Assembly (NCBI GenBank): GCA_964362925.1
Contig: CAYIGA010000001.1
Span: 1-51,279, forward strand
Length of the DNA: 51,279 nucleotides
Reading direction: 5' to 3'
From: JANLIQ01 sp964362925
Lineage (GTDB): Bacteria; Patescibacteriota; UBA1384; 2-12-FULL-50-11
The notes under the pieces were generated by a model. It saw only the letters and a program-made list of their open reading frames with translations, had not been told where the DNA came from and ran no database searches. Shown here piece after piece: positions 18,211 through 26,201 of the stretch (the stretch's first letter is position 1; the number at the start of each line of letters is the position of its first letter). The translations under genes were made by a program, and so were the position numbers.

Positions 18211-18227
18211 CGCACCCCTGGGGTGCG
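18211..18227. repeat. REP palindrome, copy 1
   Basis: CGCACCCCTGGGGTGCG, two 8-base arms around one T. Left flank CCATAT matches copy 4 (48149). It lies just past the 3' end of infB and could fold in the infB transcript tail. Confidence 0.8.
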
Positions 18228-18246
18228 AGTGAGTTTAGTAATGGGG

Positions 18247-19959
18247 CTACTCAACCCGGATTTTCACAAAAGCCAAGACATCGCCTTTGGCCAGAACTGG
18301 CCCGTCGATTAGGCCAACGCCGCACTGCTGACCGACTTCGGCTTGGTCAACAGCAACTTTACCGATCTTCAAACCGGTCATTTTGGCTTTGCCTATCTCT
18401 TCTTTGTCACGATAGACGATCACTTCATCGGCCATCGCCACCGTGCCCTGAGTAACATCGCCACCAGCAATTGCCAGGTCTTTTTTCTGGGAGAAAACTT
18501 GTAATAGCTTTAAGCGACCCAACTCTTCTCGAATTAAAATTGGCGTGGCAATTTTCTTTAATTTTTCGCTTAAAAGATCGAGCGCTTCGTAAATAACCCA
18601 AAATTCCCGGAGCTCAACGCCTTCTTTTTCAGCTAATTCCTTCATCCGCTTGCTTAGTGTCGTCCGAAAAGCGATTATCAGGGCCAGTGAGGGTTTAGCA
18701 AGGTTAATATCATTTTCGTTAACGGCGCCGATACCGCTGGAAAGAATTTCGACCGTCGCGTCTTTAACTTTAAGTTTGGAGATAGAGTCCTCAAGGGCCG
18801 AGAGCGAGCCACCGACATCAGTTTTGAGAATAATTCGTAAATGATTGTCGTCTTCCTTTGAAGCGACCTTGGCCGAGACAGCCTCGCGACTAACCATTGT
18901 TTTAGCCAATTTTTCGTTAGGGGCCATAGTCAACCGATCGCCGAAGATTGGGACGTCTTCCAAGCCCATAATTACGACCGGTGTCGCCGGTCCAGCGGCA
19001 ACGATTTTATGACCCAAGTCGTCTTCCAAAACCTTAATTCGGCCGTAAGTGCCACCAGTCACGACCACTTGCCCGGCACGGAGCGTCCCATTATAAATTA
19101 AGACTGTGGCGATCGGGCCACGTTGATGGTCTAGATTGGCTTCAATGACGATGCCCTCGCTCGATACATCGGGATCGGCTTTGAGCTCAAGTAAGTCGGT
19201 CGTTAAAATCACCATCTCGAGTAATTGGTCGACGCCAGCGCCGGTTTTGGCTGAAACCGGCACGACAACCGTTTTGCCGCCCCATTCTTCTGGCGCCAGG
19301 TCGTTTTCGACCAACTGTTGTTTGACTCGCTCCAAATTGGCCCCCGGTAAATCAACCTTACTGATAGCAATAATTATCGGCACGTTAGCACTTCTGGCGT
19401 GATCGAGGGCTTCGAGCGTTTGCGGTTTAATGCCGTCGTCGGCGGCAACAACCAATATCACTAGGTCAGTGATGGTGGCGCCGTGGGCGCGGAGCGCCGA
19501 AAAGGCCTCGTGGCCTGGTGTGTCAATAAATGTAATTTTGCGCTTCTGATCTTCGGCAGTTTTGAATTCAATCTGGTAAGCGCTAATGTGTTGGGTAATA
19601 CCGCCGGATTCGCCTTCGGCAATATTCGATTGACGAATATAATCCAGTAGTGTTGTCTTGCCGTGATCGACGTGACCCATTACCGTTACAATTGGCGGGC
19701 GGGCAACTGACGTTTTGGTGTTGAAATTTTTGGCTATAACATTGGTGGCCAGATTTTCCGGTTCAGCCGTCCAACCATAATCCTCTACTAAAAGTGAGGC
19801 CGTATCGTAATCGATTGATTGATTAATCGTCGCCATGACGCCGTTTTTAATCAGTTTGCCGATCACATCAATAGCGTTGACCCCGAGCTTGTCGGCCAGC
19901 GTTCGAACGGAAATTGATTCTGGTAGTCGTAAAATCTTCTTAGTCGTTTCGTTAGACAT
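18247..19959 (-). CDS. infB: Translation initiation factor IF-2
   Basis: GTPase that brings initiator tRNA to the 30S subunit. 570 residues from ATG 19959 (MSNETTKK); the seven codons before it are not needed. A short IF2_N-like segment (ISVRTLADKLGVNAIDVIGKLIKNGV) precedes the G domain with GHVDHGKTT and DTPGHEAFSALRAHG. The G4 motif reads SKVD where almost all IF-2 have NKxD, a one-base AAT to AGT difference. Domains II, III and the C-terminal fMet-tRNA-binding domain follow. Much shorter than E. coli IF-2, which has a long N-terminal region. TAAATT lies 7 bases before the ATG and no Shine-Dalgarno is present. Confidence 0.96.
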   Translation of the reverse strand: MSNETTKKILRLPESISVRTLADKLGVNAIDVIGKLIKNGVMATINQSIDYDTASLLVEDYGWTAEPENLATNVIAKNFNTKTSVARPPIVTVMGHVDHGKTTLLDYIRQSNIAEGESGGITQHISAYQIEFKTAEDQKRKITFIDTPGHEAFSALRAHGATITDLVILVVAADDGIKPQTLEALDHARSANVPIIIAISKVDLPGANLERVKQQLVENDLAPEEWGGKTVVVPVSAKTGAGVDQLLEMVILTTDLLELKADPDVSSEGIVIEANLDHQRGPIATVLIYNGTLRAGQVVVTGGTYGRIKVLEDDLGHKIVAAGPATPVVIMGLEDVPIFGDRLTMAPNEKLAKTMVSREAVSAKVASKEDDNHLRIILKTDVGGSLSALEDSISKLKVKDATVEILSSGIGAVNENDINLAKPSLALIIAFRTTLSKRMKELAEKEGVELREFWVIYEALDLLSEKLKKIATPILIREELGRLKLLQVFSQKKDLAIAGGDVTQGTVAMADEVIVYRDKEEIGKAKMTGLKIGKVAVDQAEVGQQCGVGLIDGPVLAKGDVLAFVKIRVE

Positions 19960-20030
19960 TGTTATTAATTTAAATCTCAAACCTCAAAATGCAAAATGAC
20001 ATCTCAAATTTAAAAATTTCCATTTTGGAT

Positions 20031-20114
20031 TGTCACTACGAGCCTCTGGCGAGGAGCGAGCGTCAGCGACATTTTGTCGCTCCGAATCGCTTTTCGCTTC
20101 GCTCGGAGTGAGAA
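20031..20114. repeat. Intergenic repeat, CACTACG...GGAGTGAGA type (copy 2)
   Basis: The infB-gyrA gap holds TGTCACTACGAGC, several small self-complementary pieces (AGCGAC-ATTTT-GTCGCT, GAGCGAGCG) and CTCGGAGTGAGAATTG. Its ends match the shorter element between rpoB and rpoC. It resembles the small GC-rich interspersed repeats seen in many bacterial gaps. Confidence 0.55.
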
Positions 20115-20142
20115 TTGATTTTTGAAATTTGCATTGCGACAC

Positions 20143-22671
20143 TTACAACTTCTTCCCCCTCGGTTCGACCAATTCTTCTGCTATTACTTCTTCGGTGTTA
20201 TCGACCACTGTCATCGACACCACCTTGTCGCTACCACTGGACCGCATCAGAATGACTCCCGACGCTTGTCGAGATAGTTTCTTAACCGATGTGATCGGAA
20301 TGCGTATAACCTGTCCGGAATCGGAAACGATAATTAGGTCCTTGGATTGTTTATCTATGACCGCGCCGCCAGCCAACTGGCCAGTTTTGCTCGTTAGTTT
20401 AGCGATCCTAATACCGCTACCGCCCCGATGTTGATTTCGAAATTCTTTGACATTGACCTTTTTACCGATGCCATTTTTAGAGATTACGCAGATCGCTTCG
20501 GTCTCTTCAGTTAGAACCGTCGTTTCGATCACTTCGTCATCGGCTTTCAGACGCATTCCCCGGACACCGGCCGCCGCCCGACCCATTGCTCGAGCTTGGG
20601 ATTCGTTATAAACGATGACTTGGCCGTTCTTGCTAATTTGAGCGACTTCATTTTGACCGGTTGTTTGCTTGACCCAAAGTAAGACATCCTTCGGCCGCAA
20701 GCTGATGGCGACAACGCCGCTCTTGCGGACATTTTTGAAGGCCTCAGTCGCCACGCGTTTAACAATGCCGTACCGAGTCGAAAAGAAGAAAAATCCCGCT
20801 CGAGCTTTGTCCGGCATTATAATTAAGGCTGTTACTTTTTCATCGTCATTAATTTGGATCAAATTGGGTAAAGCGATCCCTTTGCTCTGACGACTAGAGA
20901 CCGGAATTTCGTAAGCCTTTAGGGTAAAAACTCTTCCGGCGTCGGTAAAGAACATGATATCGTCGTGAGTCGAGGCGAAGACAATATCGACAACGGCGTC
21001 GTCCTCGCGAGTACTCATGCCGATTACCCCCTTGCCACCCCGTTTTTGGTTCTTGTAGGTATCGGCTGGCAAGCGTTTGACATAATTCCCCCGTGTTAGG
21101 CTAATCAAAACCGATTCTTCGGCAATGAGATCGATCGCCGTTAATTGTCCCAAAGCCTCCGGACGAATTTCGGTTTGGCGAACACTACCAAACTTGGCTT
21201 TTGTTTCCAACAGTTCGTCTTTAATGATCTTTTGAACTCGAGCCGGTTTGGCTAGGATATCCTCAAGGTCGGTAATCAACTTCATGACCGCGTCGTATTC
21301 ATCGTAAATCCGCAGGCGTTCTAAATTGGCCAACTGCGACAAGCGCATATCCAAGATAGCGTTGACTTGGATGTCAGTCAGTTTGAACTGTTTGATCAAC
21401 TCGCTCTTGGCTTCGTCGCGGTCTTTTGAGGCCCGAATTAGTTTGATGATGACGTCCAGGTGGTCAAGGGCGATCTTCAAGCCTTCTAGAATATGGGCTC
21501 GGGCTTGAGCTATTTTCAGTTCATATTCGGTTCGGCGGGTGACGATGGTGATGCGATGGGCCAAAAATTCGCCGAGAATTTCAGACACCCCCAACAGGCG
21601 CGGCTGAAGCCCGTCAATTAAGGCGACCATATTATAATGAATAACGGTCTGGAGTTCAGTCTGTTCGTAAAGTTGGTTTAAGATTTTATTGGCTGGAGCA
21701 CCTGGTTTGAGCTCAACCACCACCCTGACTGCCTGCTCGCGGTCGGACTCGTCACGCAAATCATGGATGCCTTCGATTCTTTTTGACTTAACTAAATCAG
21801 CGATGTGACTGACGAAGCTGGCCTTGTTAGTTTGATAGGGTAATTCGGAAACGATAATTCGGCTCCGACCGTTTTCTTCTTGAATTTCCGCCCTACCACG
21901 AACCATTGTTCGACCACGACCAGTTGACAGAGCTAATCTAATATCATTGCTGTTATAGGCAATGCCAGCGGTGGGGAAGTCTGGCCCTTTAATAATCTCC
22001 AAAATATTGTCGGTTTCCGTCTCTGGATCCTCAAGCATCAAGACCAAGGCGTCAATAACTTCATTGACATTATGGGGGGGAATGTTTGTCGCCATACCAA
22101 CAGCGATACCTTGCGAGCCGTTAATCAATAAATTAGGCAGGCGAGTTGGTAGAACGACTGGCTCTTGAGTCGTGCCATCGTAGTTATCCCGAAAATCAAC
22201 AGTTTCTTTGTCGATGTCGGATAAAAAGGCGTCGGAGGCGGGAGCGAGACGGGCTTCAGTGTAACGAGGTGCGGCGGCCGAATCCCCGTCCATCGAACCA
22301 AAATTGCCTTGACCGTCAACCAACGGTACTCGCAAGCTCCACCACTGGGCCATTCGAACCATTGAGTCATAGACCGCCATCTCGCCATGGGGGTGATAGT
22401 TACCCAGAACTTCACCGTTGATTTTGGCAGATTTGCGATGTTTGGCGGTTGGGCCCAAACCGAGGCGATGCATGGCGTAAAGAATACGCCGATGAACCGG
22501 TTTTAAACCGTCCCGAACATCGGGCAAAGCCCGGGCAACAATAACGCTCATAGCGTAGTCCAAGTACGACTCCGACATTTCCCGATCAATCGATCGGGGC
22601 AAAATTTTGCCGTAATCCGTCTTCTCTGGCAAATTTTTCTTCAATTCTTGGTCGTTGGTTTCGTTAGACAT
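20143..22671 (-). CDS. gyrA: DNA gyrase subunit A
   Basis: Breakage-reunion subunit of gyrase, 842 residues. The catalytic tyrosine is Tyr137 in AAPRYTEARL. The C-terminal DNA-wrapping domain carries the GyrA box as QKRGGKG, and repeated blades with VFTLKAYEIP, GIVKRVATEAF and IGKKVNVKEF, so this is gyrase and not topoisomerase IV. In the quinolone region the sequence is HPHGEMAVYD: the serine of E. coli Ser83 is Met98 and Asp82 is Glu97, while Asp87 is kept as Asp102. Start ATG 22671 lies 66 bases after gyrB, probably in the same transcript. It opens with MSNET, like infB. Confidence 0.97.
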   Translation of the reverse strand: MSNETNDQELKKNLPEKTDYGKILPRSIDREMSESYLDYAMSVIVARALPDVRDGLKPVHRRILYAMHRLGLGPTAKHRKSAKINGEVLGNYHPHGEMAVYDSMVRMAQWWSLRVPLVDGQGNFGSMDGDSAAAPRYTEARLAPASDAFLSDIDKETVDFRDNYDGTTQEPVVLPTRLPNLLINGSQGIAVGMATNIPPHNVNEVIDALVLMLEDPETETDNILEIIKGPDFPTAGIAYNSNDIRLALSTGRGRTMVRGRAEIQEENGRSRIIVSELPYQTNKASFVSHIADLVKSKRIEGIHDLRDESDREQAVRVVVELKPGAPANKILNQLYEQTELQTVIHYNMVALIDGLQPRLLGVSEILGEFLAHRITIVTRRTEYELKIAQARAHILEGLKIALDHLDVIIKLIRASKDRDEAKSELIKQFKLTDIQVNAILDMRLSQLANLERLRIYDEYDAVMKLITDLEDILAKPARVQKIIKDELLETKAKFGSVRQTEIRPEALGQLTAIDLIAEESVLISLTRGNYVKRLPADTYKNQKRGGKGVIGMSTREDDAVVDIVFASTHDDIMFFTDAGRVFTLKAYEIPVSSRQSKGIALPNLIQINDDEKVTALIIMPDKARAGFFFFSTRYGIVKRVATEAFKNVRKSGVVAISLRPKDVLLWVKQTTGQNEVAQISKNGQVIVYNESQARAMGRAAAGVRGMRLKADDEVIETTVLTEETEAICVISKNGIGKKVNVKEFRNQHRGGSGIRIAKLTSKTGQLAGGAVIDKQSKDLIIVSDSGQVIRIPITSVKKLSRQASGVILMRSSGSDKVVSMTVVDNTEEVIAEELVEPRGKKL

Positions 22672-22737
22672 TGGTTAATAAATCCGAAATTCAAACATAG
22701 AAACTCGAAACAAATTCAATTGAGGTTATCGTTAAAA

Positions 22738-25700
22738 TCATAGATCTAAGTTCTTTACCGATGACGCCCTGTTCTGAATAAACCGTTTTCGGGGTAAGAC
22801 ATCTTCGCCCATTAAATCGGAAAAAATCTGATCGGCTTTCTCGGCGTCCTCGACACTGACTTGGAGCAAAATTCGGTTGGCCGGATTGAGAGTTGTTTCC
22901 CATAGTTGTTCTGGATTCATCTCGCCCAAACCCTTGTAGCGTTGAATATTTAGACCAGCCAACGGCTGTCGGCTGTCGGCCTTGAGCTTTTTTAATATCT
23001 CATCCCGCTCGTTCTCGCTGTGGGCGTAGTGAACTTCTTTTTTATAATGAACGCCGAAAAGTGGTGGTTGAGCGATGTAGATGTAGCCTTTTTCGATCAC
23101 GTCGGGGAAATGACGGTAGAAAAACGTTAGGAGCAGGGTCCGAATATGGGCTCCATCAACATCGGCATCGGTCATAATAATTATTCGGTGATAACGGATT
23201 TTATCAATATTAGTTTCCTCGCCGATTCCGGCACCGATGGCAATAATCAATGCCCTCACTTCGGTATTGATTAACATTTTGTCCAGTCGGGCTTTTTCGA
23301 CATTGAGAATTTTACCGCGTAACGGCAGAATCGCTTGGAACTTCCGATCTCGGCCATTTTTGGCGCTATTGTGGACAAAAACTCCGCTTGAGAGCGCAAA
23401 ATTATGTGAATTGGGTACTTCAAAATCGTAAACATCGATCTTTTCTGAGAGGGGAATTATTTCTTTAATCTGGTGATTGTAGTGAATTGCCGCATCTTCT
23501 AGCAGAAGATCCTGATTGTAGAAGAAGTGGCCAGAGATAGTCTGGAACCGTAATAGACTTTTGTCGTTAGTCTTTTTTCGGAGCGCTTCGTAGCGGCTGA
23601 CATCAACTTTCCCGAATAGGTGATAAATTTCATGCAACGCTTTGAGCGTTTTATCGATGTAAGTATTTGCCAGAGCCACTTTTCTCTTTTGTCTGAAATC
23701 GGTCGTCCATTGTTTCTTGGTAGTAAGACTGCGCCATTGACGGAGTGATTCATCTAGCCACTGCTCCTTAGCTAATAACGAAAGTTCCTGTCTCTTCTCT
23801 GGATAAGTGGCAAAATATACAATCTTTTGCTGGGACTGGTTGGCTCGATTATCAAGCTTGCCCCAATATAGACGCTGACTTCGATTCAACTGACGATTAT
23901 TAATCTTCCGGTATTCGGGGTTACTGTTATGGACTGCGGGATACCGACAGTCGAAGTGGCCGTACCGGCCACTATAGAAGTTAAGGAATTTCTCCAGCAT
24001 AAAAGCTTTGTACTTGGGATCTGCCCATTGCTTTTTTGCTCGTTCGCTTAACATCCGGCTCATCTCGGGCTGGCTCATCAGTTCGCTCATCTTGCGTCTG
24101 AAAGCCGGCGATTGACGAATTCGACGACATTTTTCGATAACTTCGGGTCGGTGGAGAGTTTTCTCTGGCAAACTAGCGTCCAAAGCGATGTGGTCGATTC
24201 TCGACATCCGTTGGAGATTATTGGGATTGTTGTTCAGTTTATTGTAGTCTTGGTGGTGGACAGTATCGCCAGAGGTCTTGTCGTAGACGTCGTTAGCTAA
24301 ATTATGCCGATCCCCTAAAAGGTGGGTAAATATCCACCAGCTACCATGGAGACTGAAGACCATTTCGTAGCCAGCGATAGTGATTCTACCGCCCATCTTT
24401 GAGTGCTTTCGATAGAGAGGCATTAGCGACTGCTTCGGAATTAAATCTTTAGCAGGTGAGTATTGGCCATTGCGCAACATAAATAGATGGTCTGGGGTGC
24501 AAACAATTTCCTCGCCATTGTCCAAAACAACTTTGATAACTTCGGCCTGGCGTTTGGTCATTCTTGGTTCAATAATTTTTTCAACACCGACAGAACCATC
24601 GGATTGAATGGTGTAGCAATAATTCTTTTTGCCCGCTTTGTGCTCTTTGACTAATTGTTTGAATGAAATGTTCCGTCCATCAGTTGTGGCAACTTTAGTC
24701 TCGCCGGCAAAACAGCCGCCAGCACTATCGCCTTCCACTATATATAGCTCGCTTTTGGCTGGGTCGCGTTCGGAACAGTCGGCTAACTTGCCTGGCAGAG
24801 TCATACCCTCGAGCGCTCCTTTCCGGACGACCGCCTCGCGAGCGGCTTTAGCGGCTAAGCGGGCTCGAGCCGACAAGTAAATTTTTTCGACAATCGTTCG
24901 CGCTTCCGAGGGGTGTTCTTCAAACCAGCGATCCAATCCTTCGTTAACAACAGTTTCGACATTGCCGCGCATTGCCGGCGTCCCCAGCTTCGATTTTGTT
25001 TGCCCTTCAAACTCCGGATCAGGCAGTTTAACCGAGACTACCGCCGTCAAGCCCTCGCGGATATCTTCGCCGACGATACTGACGTCAGCATCCTTACTGG
25101 CCAATTTTTTGGCATATTCGGTAATAACTCGAGTAATTGATGAACGAAAACCGGTTAAATGGGTTCCGCCTTCGACAGTGTGAATGTTATTGGCAAAAGT
25201 AAAAACATGTTCGTTATAGTCATTAACATAGGTCAAGGCAACTTCAATTAGCGCCTCACCAACTTGTTTGGTCAGATAAATTGGTTGGTTGATGAGCGAT
25301 TTTTTGTGACGGACGAGGTGACTAACATAAGCGCCAATGCCACCCTTAAAATGAAAGTTGTAACTGGCTGGATACTGTTTCTCTTCAGTCGCGATCTCGC
25401 CATCAGCCCGGTTATCTTTAAGACTGATGTAAATCCCTTTGGTAAGATAGGCCTGTTGGCGAATGTGATCGACGATAGTTTGGCGGGAAAAAGTGGTGTT
25501 AGGGAAAATCTCATGGTCAGCCTTAAAAGTAATTCGAGTCCCCTGTTTGCTTGGTCTAAGTTTTGTCGCTCCTCCACTCTGGTCAGGCCGACTTTGACCT
25601 TGGGGAAGAGTCGAGGGGGCGATGCCAACTTCTTTGACGGCGTATTTGGGTTTACCCCGAACGAATTCCTGTTCATAAATTTTGTCATCCCTGAAGACTT

Positions 25701-26094
25701 CAGCTTTGAGATGTTCCGACAAGGCGTTTACGACCGAAACGCCGACACCGTGGAGACCGCCAGAAACCTTGTAACCGCCGCCGCCGAACTTGGCGCCAGC
25801 ATGAAGTTTGGTTAAGACCGTTTCCAAAGCCGAGACTTTGGTCGTGGCGTGAATATCGACCGGAATACCCCGGCCGTTGTCCTCAACCGAAACCGAGCCG
25901 TCGGCGTTAAGTTCCATCGAAACATAGTTAGCGTGGCCGGCCATCGCCTCATCGATGGCGTTATCCAAAACTTCCCAAACCAAGTGATGGAGGCCCTCAA
26001 TACCGGTGCCGCCGATATACATCCCGGGGCGTTTACGAACCGGCTCTAACCCCTCCAAAACGGTAATCTGCGACGCCGAATATTCCTCACTCAT
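22738..26094 (-). CDS. gyrB: DNA gyrase subunit B precursor with intein
   Basis: ATPase subunit of gyrase. The 1118-residue precursor contains a 449-residue intein; the spliced product would be 669 residues. Order: GHKL ATPase (NAIDEAMAG, DNGRGIPVDIH), transducer domain (QTKSKLG), toprim domain split by the intein inside EGDSAGG/SAKNGRDRKF, then DADVDGAHIRTLLLTFF and the tail GYIYIAQPPLFGV, QRYKGLGEMNP. The start is ATG 26094 (MSEEYSASQITVLEGLEPVRKRPGMYIGG is split here as MSEEYSASQI then TVLEGLEPVRKRPGMYIGG), 7 bases after an extended -10 promoter, which predicts a leaderless mRNA. The 27 codons upstream of it are not coding. Followed by gyrA. Confidence 0.97.
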   Translation of the reverse strand: MSEEYSASQITVLEGLEPVRKRPGMYIGGTGIEGLHHLVWEVLDNAIDEAMAGHANYVSMELNADGSVSVEDNGRGIPVDIHATTKVSALETVLTKLHAGAKFGGGGYKVSGGLHGVGVSVVNALSEHLKAEVFRDDKIYEQEFVRGKPKYAVKEVGIAPSTLPQGQSRPDQSGGATKLRPSKQGTRITFKADHEIFPNTTFSRQTIVDHIRQQAYLTKGIYISLKDNRADGEIATEEKQYPASYNFHFKGGIGAYVSHLVRHKKSLINQPIYLTKQVGEALIEVALTYVNDYNEHVFTFANNIHTVEGGTHLTGFRSSITRVITEYAKKLASKDADVSIVGEDIREGLTAVVSVKLPDPEFEGQTKSKLGTPAMRGNVETVVNEGLDRWFEEHPSEARTIVEKIYLSARARLAAKAAREAVVRKGALEGMTLPGKLADCSERDPAKSELYIVEGDSAGGCFAGETKVATTDGRNISFKQLVKEHKAGKKNYCYTIQSDGSVGVEKIIEPRMTKRQAEVIKVVLDNGEEIVCTPDHLFMLRNGQYSPAKDLIPKQSLMPLYRKHSKMGGRITIAGYEMVFSLHGSWWIFTHLLGDRHNLANDVYDKTSGDTVHHQDYNKLNNNPNNLQRMSRIDHIALDASLPEKTLHRPEVIEKCRRIRQSPAFRRKMSELMSQPEMSRMLSERAKKQWADPKYKAFMLEKFLNFYSGRYGHFDCRYPAVHNSNPEYRKINNRQLNRSQRLYWGKLDNRANQSQQKIVYFATYPEKRQELSLLAKEQWLDESLRQWRSLTTKKQWTTDFRQKRKVALANTYIDKTLKALHEIYHLFGKVDVSRYEALRKKTNDKSLLRFQTISGHFFYNQDLLLEDAAIHYNHQIKEIIPLSEKIDVYDFEVPNSHNFALSSGVFVHNSAKNGRDRKFQAILPLRGKILNVEKARLDKMLINTEVRALIIAIGAGIGEETNIDKIRYHRIIIMTDADVDGAHIRTLLLTFFYRHFPDVIEKGYIYIAQPPLFGVHYKKEVHYAHSENERDEILKKLKADSRQPLAGLNIQRYKGLGEMNPEQLWETTLNPANRILLQVSVEDAEKADQIFSDLMGEDVLPRKRFIQNRASSVKNLDL
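23368..24714 (-). other. GyrB intein with HNH homing endonuclease
   Basis: In-frame insertion of 449 residues, precursor residues 461-909. It starts with Cys1 (CFAGETKVATTDG, block A), has the block B TPDH at intein residues 73-76, and ends DVYDFEVPNSHNFALSSGV...VHN before the +1 Ser of SAKNGRDRKF, so all splicing residues (Cys1, block B His, penultimate His, terminal Asn, Ser+1) are present. The middle holds an HNH nuclease (VHHQDYNKLNNNPNNLQRM, intein residues about 152-175), not LAGLIDADG, followed by a basic, helix-rich region with NUMOD-like short repeats (SPAFRRKMSELMSQPEM, AKKQWADPKYKAFM). It sits in the toprim catalytic motif, a common site for GyrB inteins. Confidence 0.93.
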
Positions 26095-26101
26095 CTGCCT
26101 A

Positions 26102-26130
26102 ATTGTACCAGTTCTTGACCTAAAAACCAA
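26102..26130 (-). promoter_or_regulatory. gyrB promoter, leaderless type
   Basis: TTGGTT (26125-26130), 17-base spacer ending in TGG, TACAAT (26102-26107). With a normal 7-base distance transcription starts at about 26095, one base before the gyrB ATG at 26094. Confidence 0.8.
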
Positions 26131-26145
26131 CTCTTTACTAATAGC

Positions 26146-26173
26146 AAAAGGCTCCGATCTTTCGATCGGAGCC
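26146..26173 (-). terminator. Terminator of the 27908-26202 gene
   Basis: Perfect 10-bp stem GGCTCCGATC / GATCGGAGCC with a 4-base loop, followed in the minus direction by TTTT. It lies 29 bases after the stop of the unknown gene and just upstream of the gyrB promoter. Confidence 0.8.
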
Positions 26174-26201
26174 AAGTCGGCATTGTCTCGTGAACTAACG
26201 G

